Shown: positions 54,853-63,873, numbered from the stretch's first letter. The stretch: DNA of 64,000 bases from Halomarinibacterium sp034670265 (GCA_034670265.1 JAXMNU010000004.1:62001-126000); one strand, 5' to 3'. Notes: generated by a model from the letters alone, not told the origin. Translations and numbers: made by a program.

Positions 54853-55710
54853 TTATTCTTTTATCAATTTTTGTATTGCCCGAATTTGGTCTGCAAAGAA
54901 ACCACTTTTTTCGGGATTTTTCAAAATTAAAATTTTATAGGCCTGAATTGCCTTTGTATAATTTTTTTGCTGTAAGTACACCTTAGCTAAAGTCTCTGTC
55001 ATCAAGCTTTCCGAAGATTTTGTAAAAGGTTCGGCAAGGTTTATATTTTCTTCTGTGTCACGCTCTGACTTCGATTTTAACGCGGCCGCAGGCTTCTTTT
55101 TTTCCTGAATGAACTTTTCAATAAGTTCAAATTTGCGTTCCACATCATTATTTGTATTGCTTGTATCAGCTTCAACTTCTTCGTCACTTCTATCGATAGG
55201 GGTCGCTTTGGTAAGTTTGAGCCATTCGGTAAAGGAGTGGGTTTCGGTTTTTGTAAATGAAAGTGGTTCATTAATCATCTTTTCAACCTCTTCTTCTTTC
55301 TCTTTTCTTTCAAAAAGTTTCGGACTTAAGATAGCTTCTGCTTTTTTAATTTCGGCCTTTAATTGTTTGTCGATTTCAAGACTTACTTGTTCCGAAACAT
55401 TTTCAGAAACCACTTCCATGGCTTGGATGGCTTCGGAATGTTGTAAAATATGTTCTGAAATTTCATTCTGAATAAATGCTTCCGAAGTAATATAATCGAA
55501 CAACACGTCACGATCTGTCGTGTAAGCTGCTGTCTTTTTTAGGGCATCATTGTATAAAAAACTGTTTTCATTTTTAAGCCCTTTTAACTGAAGCGCACGA
55601 GCACTTTGAAAATAAGGGTATTTTGAAATAATTGTTCCTAAATCTGAAAGATCTTCCTGAGAGATTTGTTGTGGCTTTGCTAGTAACGATATGTACTTTT
55701 GCGTATTCAT
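54853..55710 (-). CDS. Tetratricopeptide-like protein of the lptE-secG operon
   Basis: The start at 55710 (MNTQKYISLLAKPQQIS) is chosen; the frame runs on upstream into lptE. The 285-residue soluble protein has no signal peptide. It has a helical N-terminus (FQSARALQLKGLKNENSFLYNDALK), a charged, low-complexity middle (about 110-220), and a C-terminal TPR-like pair (ETLAKVYLQQKNYTKAIQAYKILILKNPEKSGFFADQI). It is one base from lptE and two from secG. A cytoplasmic role is expected, but I do not recognise the family. Confidence 0.8.
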   Translation of the reverse strand: MNTQKYISLLAKPQQISQEDLSDLGTIISKYPYFQSARALQLKGLKNENSFLYNDALKKTAAYTTDRDVLFDYITSEAFIQNEISEHILQHSEAIQAMEVVSENVSEQVSLEIDKQLKAEIKKAEAILSPKLFERKEKEEEVEKMINEPLSFTKTETHSFTEWLKLTKATPIDRSDEEVEADTSNTNNDVERKFELIEKFIQEKKKPAAALKSKSERDTEENINLAEPFTKSSESLMTETLAKVYLQQKNYTKAIQAYKILILKNPEKSGFFADQIRAIQKLIKE

Positions 55711-55711
55711 A

Positions 55712-56221
55712 CTACCAGTTTGCCAAGGATTTATTGAAGATGTCTTGGGTAATTCTTTCGAAAATAATGGACAATGCATCATCAAGGGCAGAGCCAATTA
55801 ATTGGGTGCTTCCACTGTAATCGTAGTAAAAAGAAAAGCGTTCTTCAAAATCTTTAGTTGCATCTTTCGTGTTAAAAAACCGAACGTTAACAGCTACCGT
55901 TAAACGGTTTTGTGCCGCTGTGCTTTGTGATGTTGCTGTGATAGGCGAGATGTAATATTGGACAATCTCACCTTCGTATATTAAATCACCATTATTGTTT
56001 ACTAAATCCAAACTGGTTTGGTTTAAAAGTAAATCTTGTAATTCAATCGTAAAATTTCGAGAAACCGTTGGTTCAACAATAGGGGCGTTATTTGCAAAAT
56101 TATTTACTTGAAAAGTTTTCGTAGTGCTATAATCAATATCGGCACCTGTAAAGGAATATGCACCACAGCCAAGAATAACTGTGGCGATAAAAAATAATAC
56201 AAGTATTTTATTTAGGTTCAT
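55712..56221 (-). CDS. lptE: LPS assembly lipoprotein LptE
   Basis: The start at 56221 is used; codons further up come from a dispersed repeat and then the end of the sigma-54 activator gene. The 169-residue lipoprotein has the lipobox ILGCGAYSF and the LptE-type pattern TFQVNNFANNAPIVEPTVS, LDLVNNNGDLIYEGEIVQYYISPI, as known in Bacteroidota. It works with LptD to insert LPS in the outer leaflet. It forms an operon with the regulator upstream and the TPR protein downstream. Confidence 0.87.
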   Translation of the reverse strand: MNLNKILVLFFIATVILGCGAYSFTGADIDYSTTKTFQVNNFANNAPIVEPTVSRNFTIELQDLLLNQTSLDLVNNNGDLIYEGEIVQYYISPITATSQSTAAQNRLTVAVNVRFFNTKDATKDFEERFSFYYDYSGSTQLIGSALDDALSIIFERITQDIFNKSLANW

Positions 56222-56223
56222 TA

Positions 56224-56258
56224 ACATCCCCACTTTATCCCCCTTCAAAAGGGAATTA
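56224..56258 (-). repeat. 35-bp dispersed repeat, copy 2
   Basis: On the minus strand it shares the TAATTCCC start, the TTTGAAGGGGGA core and the GGGGATGT end with the copy at 47114-47148. It lies between the activator stop and the lptE start and ends two bases before the lptE ATG. Confidence 0.8.
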
Positions 56259-56270
56259 GTTGTTTGCAAT

Positions 56271-57578
56271 CTACAAATTATATTGCTTAATCTTTCGGTA
56301 TAATGTTCGTTCACTTATTCCTAACTCCGCAGCAGCTTCTTTTCGCTTTCCATCGTATTTTTCGAGTGATTTTTTAATGAGTTCTAATTCTTTATCCTGA
56401 ATAGAGAGGCTTTCTTCTTCCTCAATTTCTTCAGCAAAATGGTATTTATCTCCTTTTTTGTCACCCTGAGATTGTCGAAGGGCATTTGAAGAATTTTCAA
56501 AAGATTGTGTCTCTAATACTTCAACATTATGGCTCTCTGGTGTTTCCTCTTCTTCAACAATGGCAGCTAATTGCGCTTCTCGGTCATCATCATCGGCATA
56601 AATTTTATTTATTAGACTAGCATTTTGTTCTTTTACTTTTGCTGTGCTTCCGGAATTCATTAACTCCATGGTTAATTTTTTCAAATCGTTGATATCACGC
56701 TGCATATCGAATAAAACTTTATACAAAATTTCCCTTTCATTGCTAAAATCGCTTTCAGGTTTTTTAGTGTTGATTACTGCAGGTAAATTACTACCAACAC
56801 TTGGTAAATATTGTTTTAAGGTGTTATATGACACCTCTCTTTTTTGCTCTAATACTGAAAGTTGCTCGGTGATATTTCGTAACTGACGAATATTTCCTCC
56901 CCAGTTATACTGAAGCAATAAACTCACCGCATCATCTGCTAATCGAATGGTCGGCATTTTGTATTTCTGCGCAAAATCTGAAGCAAATTTTCTAAACAAT
57001 AAATGAATATCCTCACCACGATCTCTTAGGGGTGGTAAGCCTATTTCCACCGTACTTAAACGATAGTATAAATCTTCGCGAAACTTTCCTTTTTCAATAG
57101 CATCGCCCATTTTTACATTGGTAGCAGCGACAATTCGCACATCGGTTTTTTGTGCTTGTGAAGAACCTACTTTTAAGAACTCGCCATTTTCCAAAACACG
57201 TAACAAACGCACTTGGGTAGGCAAAGGGAGTTCACCCACTTCATCTAGAAAAATTGTTCCGCCATCGGCTACTTCAAAATAACCGCTACGGGTAGAAGTG
57301 GCTCCTGTAAAAGCTCCTTTTTCGTGACCAAAAAGCTCACTATCGATGGTTCCTTCGGGAATAGCACCGCAGTTTACAGCAATATACTTATTGTGTTTTC
57401 TATGAGATAGTGAATGAATAATTTTTGGAATGCTTTCCTTCCCAACACCACTTTCACCCGTCACTAATACTGAAATATCGGTAGGGGCTACTTGGATAGC
57501 TTTTTCAATTGCACGGTTAAGTTTGGGATCGTTCCCAATAATCTCAAATCGTTGTTTTACGGCTTGAATACTTTCCAT
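56271..57578 (-). CDS. Sigma-54-type AAA+ transcriptional activator
   Basis: The 435-residue protein starts almost directly with the AAA+ domain: Walker A GESGVGKE (41-48), GAFTGA sigma-54 contact loop (88-93), Walker B GGTIFLDEVGELP (106-118) and arginine-finger region. The C-terminal Fis-type helix-turn-helix is KEAAAELGISERTLYRKIKQYNL (about 412-435). There is no N-terminal receiver or sensor domain. A low-complexity linker (about 300-400) contains LRQSQGDK, encoded by a REP-like repeat. It follows miaB by 3 bp and precedes lptE by 49 bp, so it likely belongs to the same transcript. Confidence 0.9.
   Translation of the reverse strand: MESIQAVKQRFEIIGNDPKLNRAIEKAIQVAPTDISVLVTGESGVGKESIPKIIHSLSHRKHNKYIAVNCGAIPEGTIDSELFGHEKGAFTGATSTRSGYFEVADGGTIFLDEVGELPLPTQVRLLRVLENGEFLKVGSSQAQKTDVRIVAATNVKMGDAIEKGKFREDLYYRLSTVEIGLPPLRDRGEDIHLLFRKFASDFAQKYKMPTIRLADDAVSLLLQYNWGGNIRQLRNITEQLSVLEQKREVSYNTLKQYLPSVGSNLPAVINTKKPESDFSNEREILYKVLFDMQRDINDLKKLTMELMNSGSTAKVKEQNASLINKIYADDDDREAQLAAIVEEEETPESHNVEVLETQSFENSSNALRQSQGDKKGDKYHFAEEIEEEESLSIQDKELELIKKSLEKYDGKRKEAAAELGISERTLYRKIKQYNL
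56464..56482 (-). repeat. REP-like repeat inside the activator gene
   Basis: CCCTGAGATTGTCGAAGGG on the plus strand is related to the repeat at 11670-11689. It is read in frame within the activator gene as LRQSQGD. Confidence 0.55.
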
Positions 57579-57581
57579 ACC

Positions 57582-59030
57582 TTAATTATTTTCAGAAAAA
57601 CCAACGGCTTTCCCTAATAGGGTGGTCGTTGTACAATCTTCAATTTTTACCATTACAAAATCACCTACTTTGTAGTGTTCTTTCGGAAATACGGCTACGG
57701 TGTTTTGTGGTGTTCTGCCACTCCATTCGGTATCACTTTTTTTGCTTTCTTTTTCAATTAAAATTTCTACCGTTTTGCCCACAAACTGTTGTGTACGATA
57801 ACCGCTATGTTTTTGCTGAAGGTCTATAATCTCTGCTAGGCGGCGTTTTTTTGTAGCTTCGGGAATGTCGTCTTCCAATTTTCGAGCTGCCATGGTTCCA
57901 GGTCTTTCAGAATACATAAACATAAAACCAAAATCGTATTTTACATAGTCCATTAATGAAAGGGTGTCTTGGTGATCCTCTTCAGTTTCCGTTGGGAATC
58001 CAGAAATCATATCTTGTGAAATTGCACAGTCTGGAATAATAGTACGAATGGTATCAATAAGTTGCATATACTCTTCACGGGTATGCTGCCGATTCATTTC
58101 CTTTAAAATTCGAGAGCTTCCGCTTTGTACAGGTAAGTGGATGTAATTACAGATATTATCGAATTTTGCCATAGAATGCAATACATCTTCGGTCATATCC
58201 TGCGGATTGCTTGTTGAAAACCGAATACGCATTTTGGGTTGTGCTGTGGCCACCATTTCTAGTAATTGCGCAAAGTTAGTCGCCGTAGCTTTTTGCATTT
58301 CTGTGGCATTTTTGAAATCTTTTTTCAGTCCGCCACCATACCATAAATAACTATCTACATTTTGCCCTAGAAGGGTTATTTCTTTATATCCTTTTTCAGC
58401 TAAATCGTTTACTTCTTCAATAATACTTTGTGGGTCTCGGCTTCGTTCGCGACCACGAGTAAAAGGGACTACACAAAAGGTACACATATTATCACAACCA
58501 CGGGTTATGCTAACAAATGCAGTAACGCCATTTCCTCCTAATCGTACTGGAGAAATATCGCCATACGTTTCATCTTTTGAAAGAATTACATTTACAGCAT
58601 CGCGTCCTTCTTCGACCTCTTGAAGCAAATTAGGTAGGTCTTTGTAGGCATCGGGTCCCACCACCATATCCACAATTTTTTCTTCTTCGAGAAACTTGCT
58701 CTTTAAACGCTCTGCCATACAGCCTAAAACGCCCACCTTCATTTTGGGATTGATTTTTTTTACGGCATTGTATTTTTCAAGGCGTTTTCTAACGGTTTGC
58801 TCTGCTTTATCTCTAATGGAGCAAGTATTTACTAATACCAAATCGGCCTCTTCTAGGTTTTGAGTAGTGTTAAAACCTTGTTCGGTAAGAATGGAGGCAA
58901 CAATTTCGCTGTCGCTAAAATTCATTTGACAACCGTAGCTCTCGATATATAACTTTCGAGTGTTAGTTTCTTTACCTTCAATCACTAAGGTTTCGCCTTG
59001 TTTGCTCTCTTCTATAATTTTCTCTTCCAT
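57582..59030 (-). CDS. miaB: tRNA (N6-isopentenyladenosine(37)-C2)-methylthiotransferase MiaB
   Basis: The start at 59030 is preferred over 59075, giving 482 residues. Domains in order are the UPF0004 N-terminus (LYIESYGCQMNFSDSE, CSIRDKAEQ, GVLGCMAERL with cluster-binding Cys), a radical-SAM domain with RGCDNMCTFCVVPFTRGRERSR (CxxxCxxC), and a C-terminal TRAM domain. It adds a methylthio group to A37 of tRNAs that read codons starting with U, such as the tRNA-Phe in this window. It leads the operon miaB - activator - lptE - TPR - secG. Confidence 0.96.
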   Translation of the reverse strand: MEEKIIEESKQGETLVIEGKETNTRKLYIESYGCQMNFSDSEIVASILTEQGFNTTQNLEEADLVLVNTCSIRDKAEQTVRKRLEKYNAVKKINPKMKVGVLGCMAERLKSKFLEEEKIVDMVVGPDAYKDLPNLLQEVEEGRDAVNVILSKDETYGDISPVRLGGNGVTAFVSITRGCDNMCTFCVVPFTRGRERSRDPQSIIEEVNDLAEKGYKEITLLGQNVDSYLWYGGGLKKDFKNATEMQKATATNFAQLLEMVATAQPKMRIRFSTSNPQDMTEDVLHSMAKFDNICNYIHLPVQSGSSRILKEMNRQHTREEYMQLIDTIRTIIPDCAISQDMISGFPTETEEDHQDTLSLMDYVKYDFGFMFMYSERPGTMAARKLEDDIPEATKKRRLAEIIDLQQKHSGYRTQQFVGKTVEILIEKESKKSDTEWSGRTPQNTVAVFPKEHYKVGDFVMVKIEDCTTTTLLGKAVGFSENN

Positions 59031-59103
59031 AGAGTTTGCCGTTTGTTTGTAACGGAATGATACTTTATTTGTCAAATAATATGCCTGCCTTCAAAAGGCT
59101 TTG

Positions 59104-59135
59104 CAAAGATACAATATTCATGAAGAAAGTGTCAA
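59104..59135 (-). promoter_or_regulatory. Promoter of the miaB operon
   Basis: On the minus strand: TTG (59135-59133), 21-bp spacer, TATCTTTG (59111-59104), an exact -7 box, about 73 bp before the miaB start. Confidence 0.6.
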
Positions 59136-59189
59136 AATGGCAGACTTCTTTTTGTATATTTAACCCTTCTTTAACCAAATTAAAAAACT

Positions 59190-59969
59190 ATGGACCACCC
59201 AATTTTTGAAAAGATTCAACGATCACCAAAGCCTGACTTTGGGGATGTAATTAGTAAAAGTTTTGAACTTTATAAAAAAACATTCACACAGGGATTAACG
59301 CATACCTTAATTTCTTTAGTTGTCATTATTCCTTTCATTTTAATTATATACATACCTCTTATACCCATGTATGTAGAAATGCTACAAAATGCAGGAGATC
59401 CTTATTATCAACCCACATTTATGGAGGATTTTGCACCTGCCATGATAGTAGGCTGGGTGATTTTAGTTTTTCTTTTTTCTTTTTTAATGCAGATGGTGAA
59501 TATGTCTATTTATGGGCACTTTTTTAAAGAACTCAAACGAATGGATTACGGAACCAATGAAGAGATTGGAGGTTATTTTACCCTTTTAAAGACACATTTT
59601 AATAAATTCTTTTTGCTTTCTCTTGCTACGGTTGGGATAGCGTTGTTAGCAGCTTTGCTTTGTTATCTTCCTATATTTTATGTGATGATTCCTTTGCATT
59701 GGGCATTTCCTATCCTTATTTTTAATGATAAACTTAGTGTTGGAGATACCATAAAAGCGGCTTTTAAATTCGGAAATAAAAACTGGTTAACTTTTGCAGG
59801 GATAGGAATTGTTGTTTCTATTATTGCATCTTTAGGTGCAATCGCTTGTTATATAGGGATGATTGCTACGTTATTTTTTACTTATATAGCAACCTACGTT
59901 ACGTATAGAGATACCATTGGTTTTGAAGATGTTGATGGTATTTCTAGTATTGGAAAACCTATCGAATAA
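59190..59969 (+). CDS. Multi-pass membrane protein
   Basis: The 259-residue protein has a soluble start (about 1-30, FEKIQRSPKPDFGDVISKSFELYKK) and about six hydrophobic helices between 38 and 240. DVISKSFELYKKTFTQGLTHTL and GDTIKAAFKFGNKNWLTFAGIGI look like the paired half-repeats of DUF975-like or related integral membrane families. I recall such flavobacterial proteins being labelled 'beta-carotene monooxygenase', but no catalytic histidines support that. It has its own terminator. Function unknown. Confidence 0.8.
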   Translation: MDHPIFEKIQRSPKPDFGDVISKSFELYKKTFTQGLTHTLISLVVIIPFILIIYIPLIPMYVEMLQNAGDPYYQPTFMEDFAPAMIVGWVILVFLFSFLMQMVNMSIYGHFFKELKRMDYGTNEEIGGYFTLLKTHFNKFFLLSLATVGIALLAALLCYLPIFYVMIPLHWAFPILIFNDKLSVGDTIKAAFKFGNKNWLTFAGIGIVVSIIASLGAIACYIGMIATLFFTYIATYVTYRDTIGFEDVDGISSIGKPIE

Positions 59970-60003
59970 TAGATAGTATATTTCAATTCAAAAAATAAAT
60001 TTT

Positions 60004-60040
60004 GGGTGATGAAAAAAGTTGATTTTCATCACCCTTTTTT
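60004..60040 (+). terminator. Terminator after the membrane protein gene
   Basis: GGGTGATGAAAA and TTTTCATCACCC form a 12-bp stem, followed by six T. Confidence 0.93.
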
Positions 60041-60094
60041 ATCGGTGAAAATTCTAATTTATAGGTTAAATCGTACCGAATTAAAAAATTCCTA

Positions 60095-60102
60095 TACTTT
60101 TG
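60095..60102 (+). promoter_or_regulatory. -7 box of topA
   Basis: TACTTTTG matches TAnnTTTG exactly, 19 bp before the topA ATG. No clear TTG is found at -33. Confidence 0.45.
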
Positions 60103-60121
60103 TAATCCAAATTTTACCATT

Positions 60122-62635
60122 ATGGCAAAGAATTTAGTGATCGTTGAGTCTCCCGCAAAAGCTAAAACTATAGAGAAATTTCTAGGCAAAGAATTTAAAG
60201 TAACTTCAAGTTTTGGGCACATTGCAGACCTTCCTTCCAAGGAGTTGGGAGTGGATGTCGAGGGTGATTTTACACCTAAATATATAGTCTCTCGAGATAA
60301 AAAAGCACTTGTAAAAGAATTAAAAGGATTAGCCGATAAAGCTGAAATGGTTTGGCTAGCGAGTGATGAGGATCGAGAAGGAGAAGCGATAGCTTGGCAC
60401 TTAGCAGAGTCTTTGGATCTTGAAGATGAAAAAACAAAACGGATTGTTTTTCACGAGATTACAAAGTCTGCCATTCTTAAAGCTATTGAGAATCCAAGAA
60501 AAATAGATTATAATCTCGTAAACGCGCAGCAAGCTAGACGTGTTTTGGATAGATTAGTGGGATACGAGTTATCTCCGGTTTTGTGGAGAAAAGTAAAAGG
60601 AGGACTCTCTGCTGGGCGAGTGCAAAGCGTTGCTGTACGATTAATAGTTGAACGCGAAAGAGAAATAGAATCTTTTAATCCCGTAGCATCTTTCAGAATT
60701 GATGCAGAGTTTATTGCGGAAGATGGAAGCAAGTTTAAGGCAAAGCTTCCTAAAAATTTTGATACAGAAGCTGAAGCGAAAGCATTTCTTCAGAAAAATG
60801 TAAAAGCCAATTATAAGGTTGGTGAATTATCCAAAAAGCCTGGAACAAAATCTCCGGCAGCACCTTTTACAACGTCAACCCTTCAGCAAGAAGCATCAAG
60901 AAAATTATATTTTTCAGTAGGAAAGACCATGACAATTGCACAACGATTGTATGAGTCTGGGTTAATTACCTATATGCGTACCGATAGTGTAAACCTATCT
61001 AACGATGCAATGAAAGCTGCTCAAAAGGAAATTGAAACTTCTTACGGAAACAATTATAGCAAGCCGCGTAATTATAAAAGTAAGTCCAAAGGCGCTCAAG
61101 AAGCTCACGAGGCGATTCGTCCTACCGATATGACGCAGCATACAATTTCTGGAGACAGGGATCAAGAACGTCTGTACGATTTAATCTGGAAACGTACCAT
61201 TGCGTCCCAAATGAGTGATGCGAAGTTAGAAAGAACTAATGTAAAGATAGATATACTTCCTCCTGCCACGGCAGGCAATTCTGAAAAAATTTCAGAACAA
61301 TTTGCTGCAAATGGAGAAATGATCAAATTTGATGGTTTCTTAAAAGTATATTTGGAAGGCACAGATTTTGATGAAGAAGAACAGGAAGGCATGTTGCCAA
61401 CCTTGAAAGAAGGAGAGGCGCTTCAAAATAAATATATTACAGCTACAGAACGTTTTACACGTCCACCTTATCGTTTTACCGAAGCCTCTTTAGTGAAACA
61501 ACTTGAGGAGTTAGGTATTGGACGACCTTCTACCTATGCGCCTACCATTTCTACAATTATCAATCGTAATTATGTTGAAAAGGGTACTGTTGAAGGAGTA
61601 GAAAGAAAGTATACGCAACTTCAGTTAGAAAAAGATGCAATCAAAGAAAAGAACCTCACCGAAACGGTAGGTAGTGATAAAGGAAAGTTAGTCCCTACAG
61701 ATATAGGGATGATTGTTACAGATTTTTTGGTGGAGCATTTTAAAAATATTGTGGATTATAATTTTACCGCCAAAGTTGAAGAAGATTTTGACGAAATCGC
61801 CGAAGGAAAAGAGGAGTGGACCAAGATGATGAAAGATTTCTATAAAAAGTTTCATCCGCAGGTGGAAGACGTTCAAGAAAATGCAGATAGAGAAAGTGGT
61901 GAGCGTATTCTGGGTGAAGATCCCGAAACTGGAAGACCCGTTTTGGTTCGTTTAGGAAAATTTGGTGCTATGGCACAAATTGGAGCACCCGATGATGAAG
62001 ATAAGAAGTTTGCTAGTCTGCGACCAGACCAACAATTACATTTGGTAACTTTCGAGGAAGTGATGGACTTGTTTAAGCTGCCAAAGACTCTTGGAGTTTA
62101 TGATGGCGAAGAAGTAGAAGTAGCTAACGGAAGATATGGTCCGTATGTTCGTTTTGGAAAGAAATTTATTTCGCTTCCACAAGGAATGGATCCTCTAGAT
62201 GTAACAATGGCTGAAGCAAAAGAATTAATTGAAGAAAAGAAAAAGGCAGATGCACCTATTTATAAATATGAAGGACTGCCTGTGCAAAAAGGAACAGGTC
62301 GTTTTGGACCATTTATTAAGTGGAATAATATGTTCATTAATGTGAATAAAAAATATGACTTCGATAATTTGTCCGATGCAGATATTATTGAACTTATTGA
62401 AGATAAAAAGCAGAAGGAAATAGATAAACTGGTGCAAGAGTGGCCTTCAGAGGGTATTAAAATTGAAAAAGCACGTTGGGGTCGTTTTAACTTAATAAAG
62501 GGAAAGACAAAAGTAGAATTGCCAAAAACAACCAAGGCAGACAAGTTAACACTAGAGCAAGTACAGGAAATTTTAGAAAAGAAAGCTCCCAAAAAGAAAA
62601 CTCGAACCAAAAAAGCTCCCGCTAAAAAGAAATGA
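60122..62635 (+). CDS. topA: DNA topoisomerase I
   Basis: The 837-residue type IA topoisomerase has the Toprim domain (NLVIVESPAKAKTIEKFLG and the acidic SDEDREGEA at 81-89), the catalytic Tyr284 in ITYMRTDSVN, and GIGRPSTYAPTISTI. Instead of Cys zinc ribbons it has C-terminal topoisomerase repeats (LGKFGAMAQIG, NGRYGPYVRFGKKFIS, GRFGPFIKWNNMFIN). A basic tail KKAPKKKTRTKKAPAKKK ends it, likely for DNA binding. It relaxes negative supercoils. It overlaps the next gene by four bases (ATGA). Confidence 0.97.
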   Translation: MAKNLVIVESPAKAKTIEKFLGKEFKVTSSFGHIADLPSKELGVDVEGDFTPKYIVSRDKKALVKELKGLADKAEMVWLASDEDREGEAIAWHLAESLDLEDEKTKRIVFHEITKSAILKAIENPRKIDYNLVNAQQARRVLDRLVGYELSPVLWRKVKGGLSAGRVQSVAVRLIVEREREIESFNPVASFRIDAEFIAEDGSKFKAKLPKNFDTEAEAKAFLQKNVKANYKVGELSKKPGTKSPAAPFTTSTLQQEASRKLYFSVGKTMTIAQRLYESGLITYMRTDSVNLSNDAMKAAQKEIETSYGNNYSKPRNYKSKSKGAQEAHEAIRPTDMTQHTISGDRDQERLYDLIWKRTIASQMSDAKLERTNVKIDILPPATAGNSEKISEQFAANGEMIKFDGFLKVYLEGTDFDEEEQEGMLPTLKEGEALQNKYITATERFTRPPYRFTEASLVKQLEELGIGRPSTYAPTISTIINRNYVEKGTVEGVERKYTQLQLEKDAIKEKNLTETVGSDKGKLVPTDIGMIVTDFLVEHFKNIVDYNFTAKVEEDFDEIAEGKEEWTKMMKDFYKKFHPQVEDVQENADRESGERILGEDPETGRPVLVRLGKFGAMAQIGAPDDEDKKFASLRPDQQLHLVTFEEVMDLFKLPKTLGVYDGEEVEVANGRYGPYVRFGKKFISLPQGMDPLDVTMAEAKELIEEKKKADAPIYKYEGLPVQKGTGRFGPFIKWNNMFINVNKKYDFDNLSDADIIELIEDKKQKEIDKLVQEWPSEGIKIEKARWGRFNLIKGKTKVELPKTTKADKLTLEQVQEILEKKAPKKKTRTKKAPAKKK

Positions 62636-63795
62636 TAGAATTTCTCTCTCCGGTTTCAAAATCTGCTGTAGCTCATATTGAGGTTTTACCCATTGGAACC
62701 ATAGGTAAAGAAATTGCCATACATAAAAAGAAAGGCGAGCTCCCCGATTTAAACAATATTTCGTTAGCCATTCTAGGAGTAAAGGAAAATAGAAATGATG
62801 AAAACTTTTTAGGCGAAGATATTTCTTTTGAAACCCTCCGAAAATCATTCTACAGTTTATATCCAGGAAATTGGTCATTACATATAGCAGACCTTGGCGA
62901 TATTGAAAAAGGGGAAACAGTACAAGATAGTTATTTCGCTTTCAAAACTGTGGTTGAAGCATTACTTAAAAAAAATATCATACCTATTATACTAGGGGGT
63001 AGTCAAGATTTACTCTATTCGCATTACCGTGCTTATGATTCTCATAAAAAGATGATTAATCTTGTTAATGTTGATAATCGTTTTGATTTAGGCGTTGCAG
63101 AGAATCCTATTTCCAATAAATCATATGTAGGAAAGATAATCGTAGATAAACCATATAATCTTTTTAATTATAGTGTTTTGGGGTATCAATCTTTCTTTAA
63201 TCCTCCGGCAGAGATTGCTTTAATGGATAAGTTATACTTTGATGCGTTTCGCTTAGGGAGTGTTACAGAGGATATTACAAAAGTGGAACCTATTTTAAGA
63301 GATGCCGATATAGTAGCTATGGACGCTGCCACAATAAAATATGGAGATTTAAGTTATAAATACTACAATAGTCCTAATGGATTTGATAGCAGAGAGATTT
63401 GTGCTATTGCTAGATATGCTGGCATTAGTAACCGTGTAAGTTCTTTTGGTCTATATGAATTAAAAGAGTTTACCCAAGGAGAAAGCCTAGCAATGCTGCT
63501 TTCTCAAGTGATTTGGTATTTTATTGAAGGAGTTAATTTTAGAGTGGAGGATGATGATTTTGAGAACGAAAATCACTTTAAAACCTTCAATGTTCCTATT
63601 GGAGATGATTTATTAACCTTTAAAAAGAGTAATAAAACAGGAAGATGGTGGATAGAATTGCCATTTATTTCAAAAGTTAATAATAAATTAAAAACACATA
63701 CGTTATTACCTTGCACTTATGGCGATTATTTGAGTGCAACAAATCAGGAAATTCCTGAGAGGTGGTATAAAGCCCGCCAAAAGAATGAAGTATAA
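62632..63795 (+). CDS. Arginase/formimidoylglutamase-family protein with degenerate metal site
   Basis: The 387-residue protein has a ureohydrolase (arginase-like) fold by motif spacing, but the usual Mn2+ ligands are altered: GGSQD (122-126) in place of GGDHS, VDNRFD (147-152) in place of DAHxD and MDAATIKY (230-237) in place of S.D.D..DP. Homologues are usually named formimidoylglutamase, the histidine-degradation enzyme. With several ligands missing, catalysis is doubtful and a structural or binding role is plausible. No hut genes are nearby. It overlaps topA by four bases and is 114 bp upstream of gldK, so a link to type IX secretion is worth considering. Confidence 0.8.
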   Translation: MIEFLSPVSKSAVAHIEVLPIGTIGKEIAIHKKKGELPDLNNISLAILGVKENRNDENFLGEDISFETLRKSFYSLYPGNWSLHIADLGDIEKGETVQDSYFAFKTVVEALLKKNIIPIILGGSQDLLYSHYRAYDSHKKMINLVNVDNRFDLGVAENPISNKSYVGKIIVDKPYNLFNYSVLGYQSFFNPPAEIALMDKLYFDAFRLGSVTEDITKVEPILRDADIVAMDAATIKYGDLSYKYYNSPNGFDSREICAIARYAGISNRVSSFGLYELKEFTQGESLAMLLSQVIWYFIEGVNFRVEDDDFENENHFKTFNVPIGDDLLTFKKSNKTGRWWIELPFISKVNNKLKTHTLLPCTYGDYLSATNQEIPERWYKARQKNEV

Positions 63796-63842
63796 CCAAA
63801 AAAATTAAATAATCAGGATTTAGGGGATTTTTCAGAAAAATG

Positions 63843-63873
63843 TTGTTTTTTTGGAATATTATAAATAGGTTTA
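63843..63873 (+). promoter_or_regulatory. Candidate promoter of gldK
   Basis: TTG (63843-63845), a 20-bp spacer and TAGGTTTA (63866-63873; one mismatch to TAnnTTTG), 36 bp before the gldK ATG. Confidence 0.45.

Noticed and set aside
55109..55471. 120-codon Ser-rich plus-strand frame over the TPR-protein gene
   Set aside because: Poly-Ser composition is the reverse reading of Glu/Lys-rich codons; a shadow.
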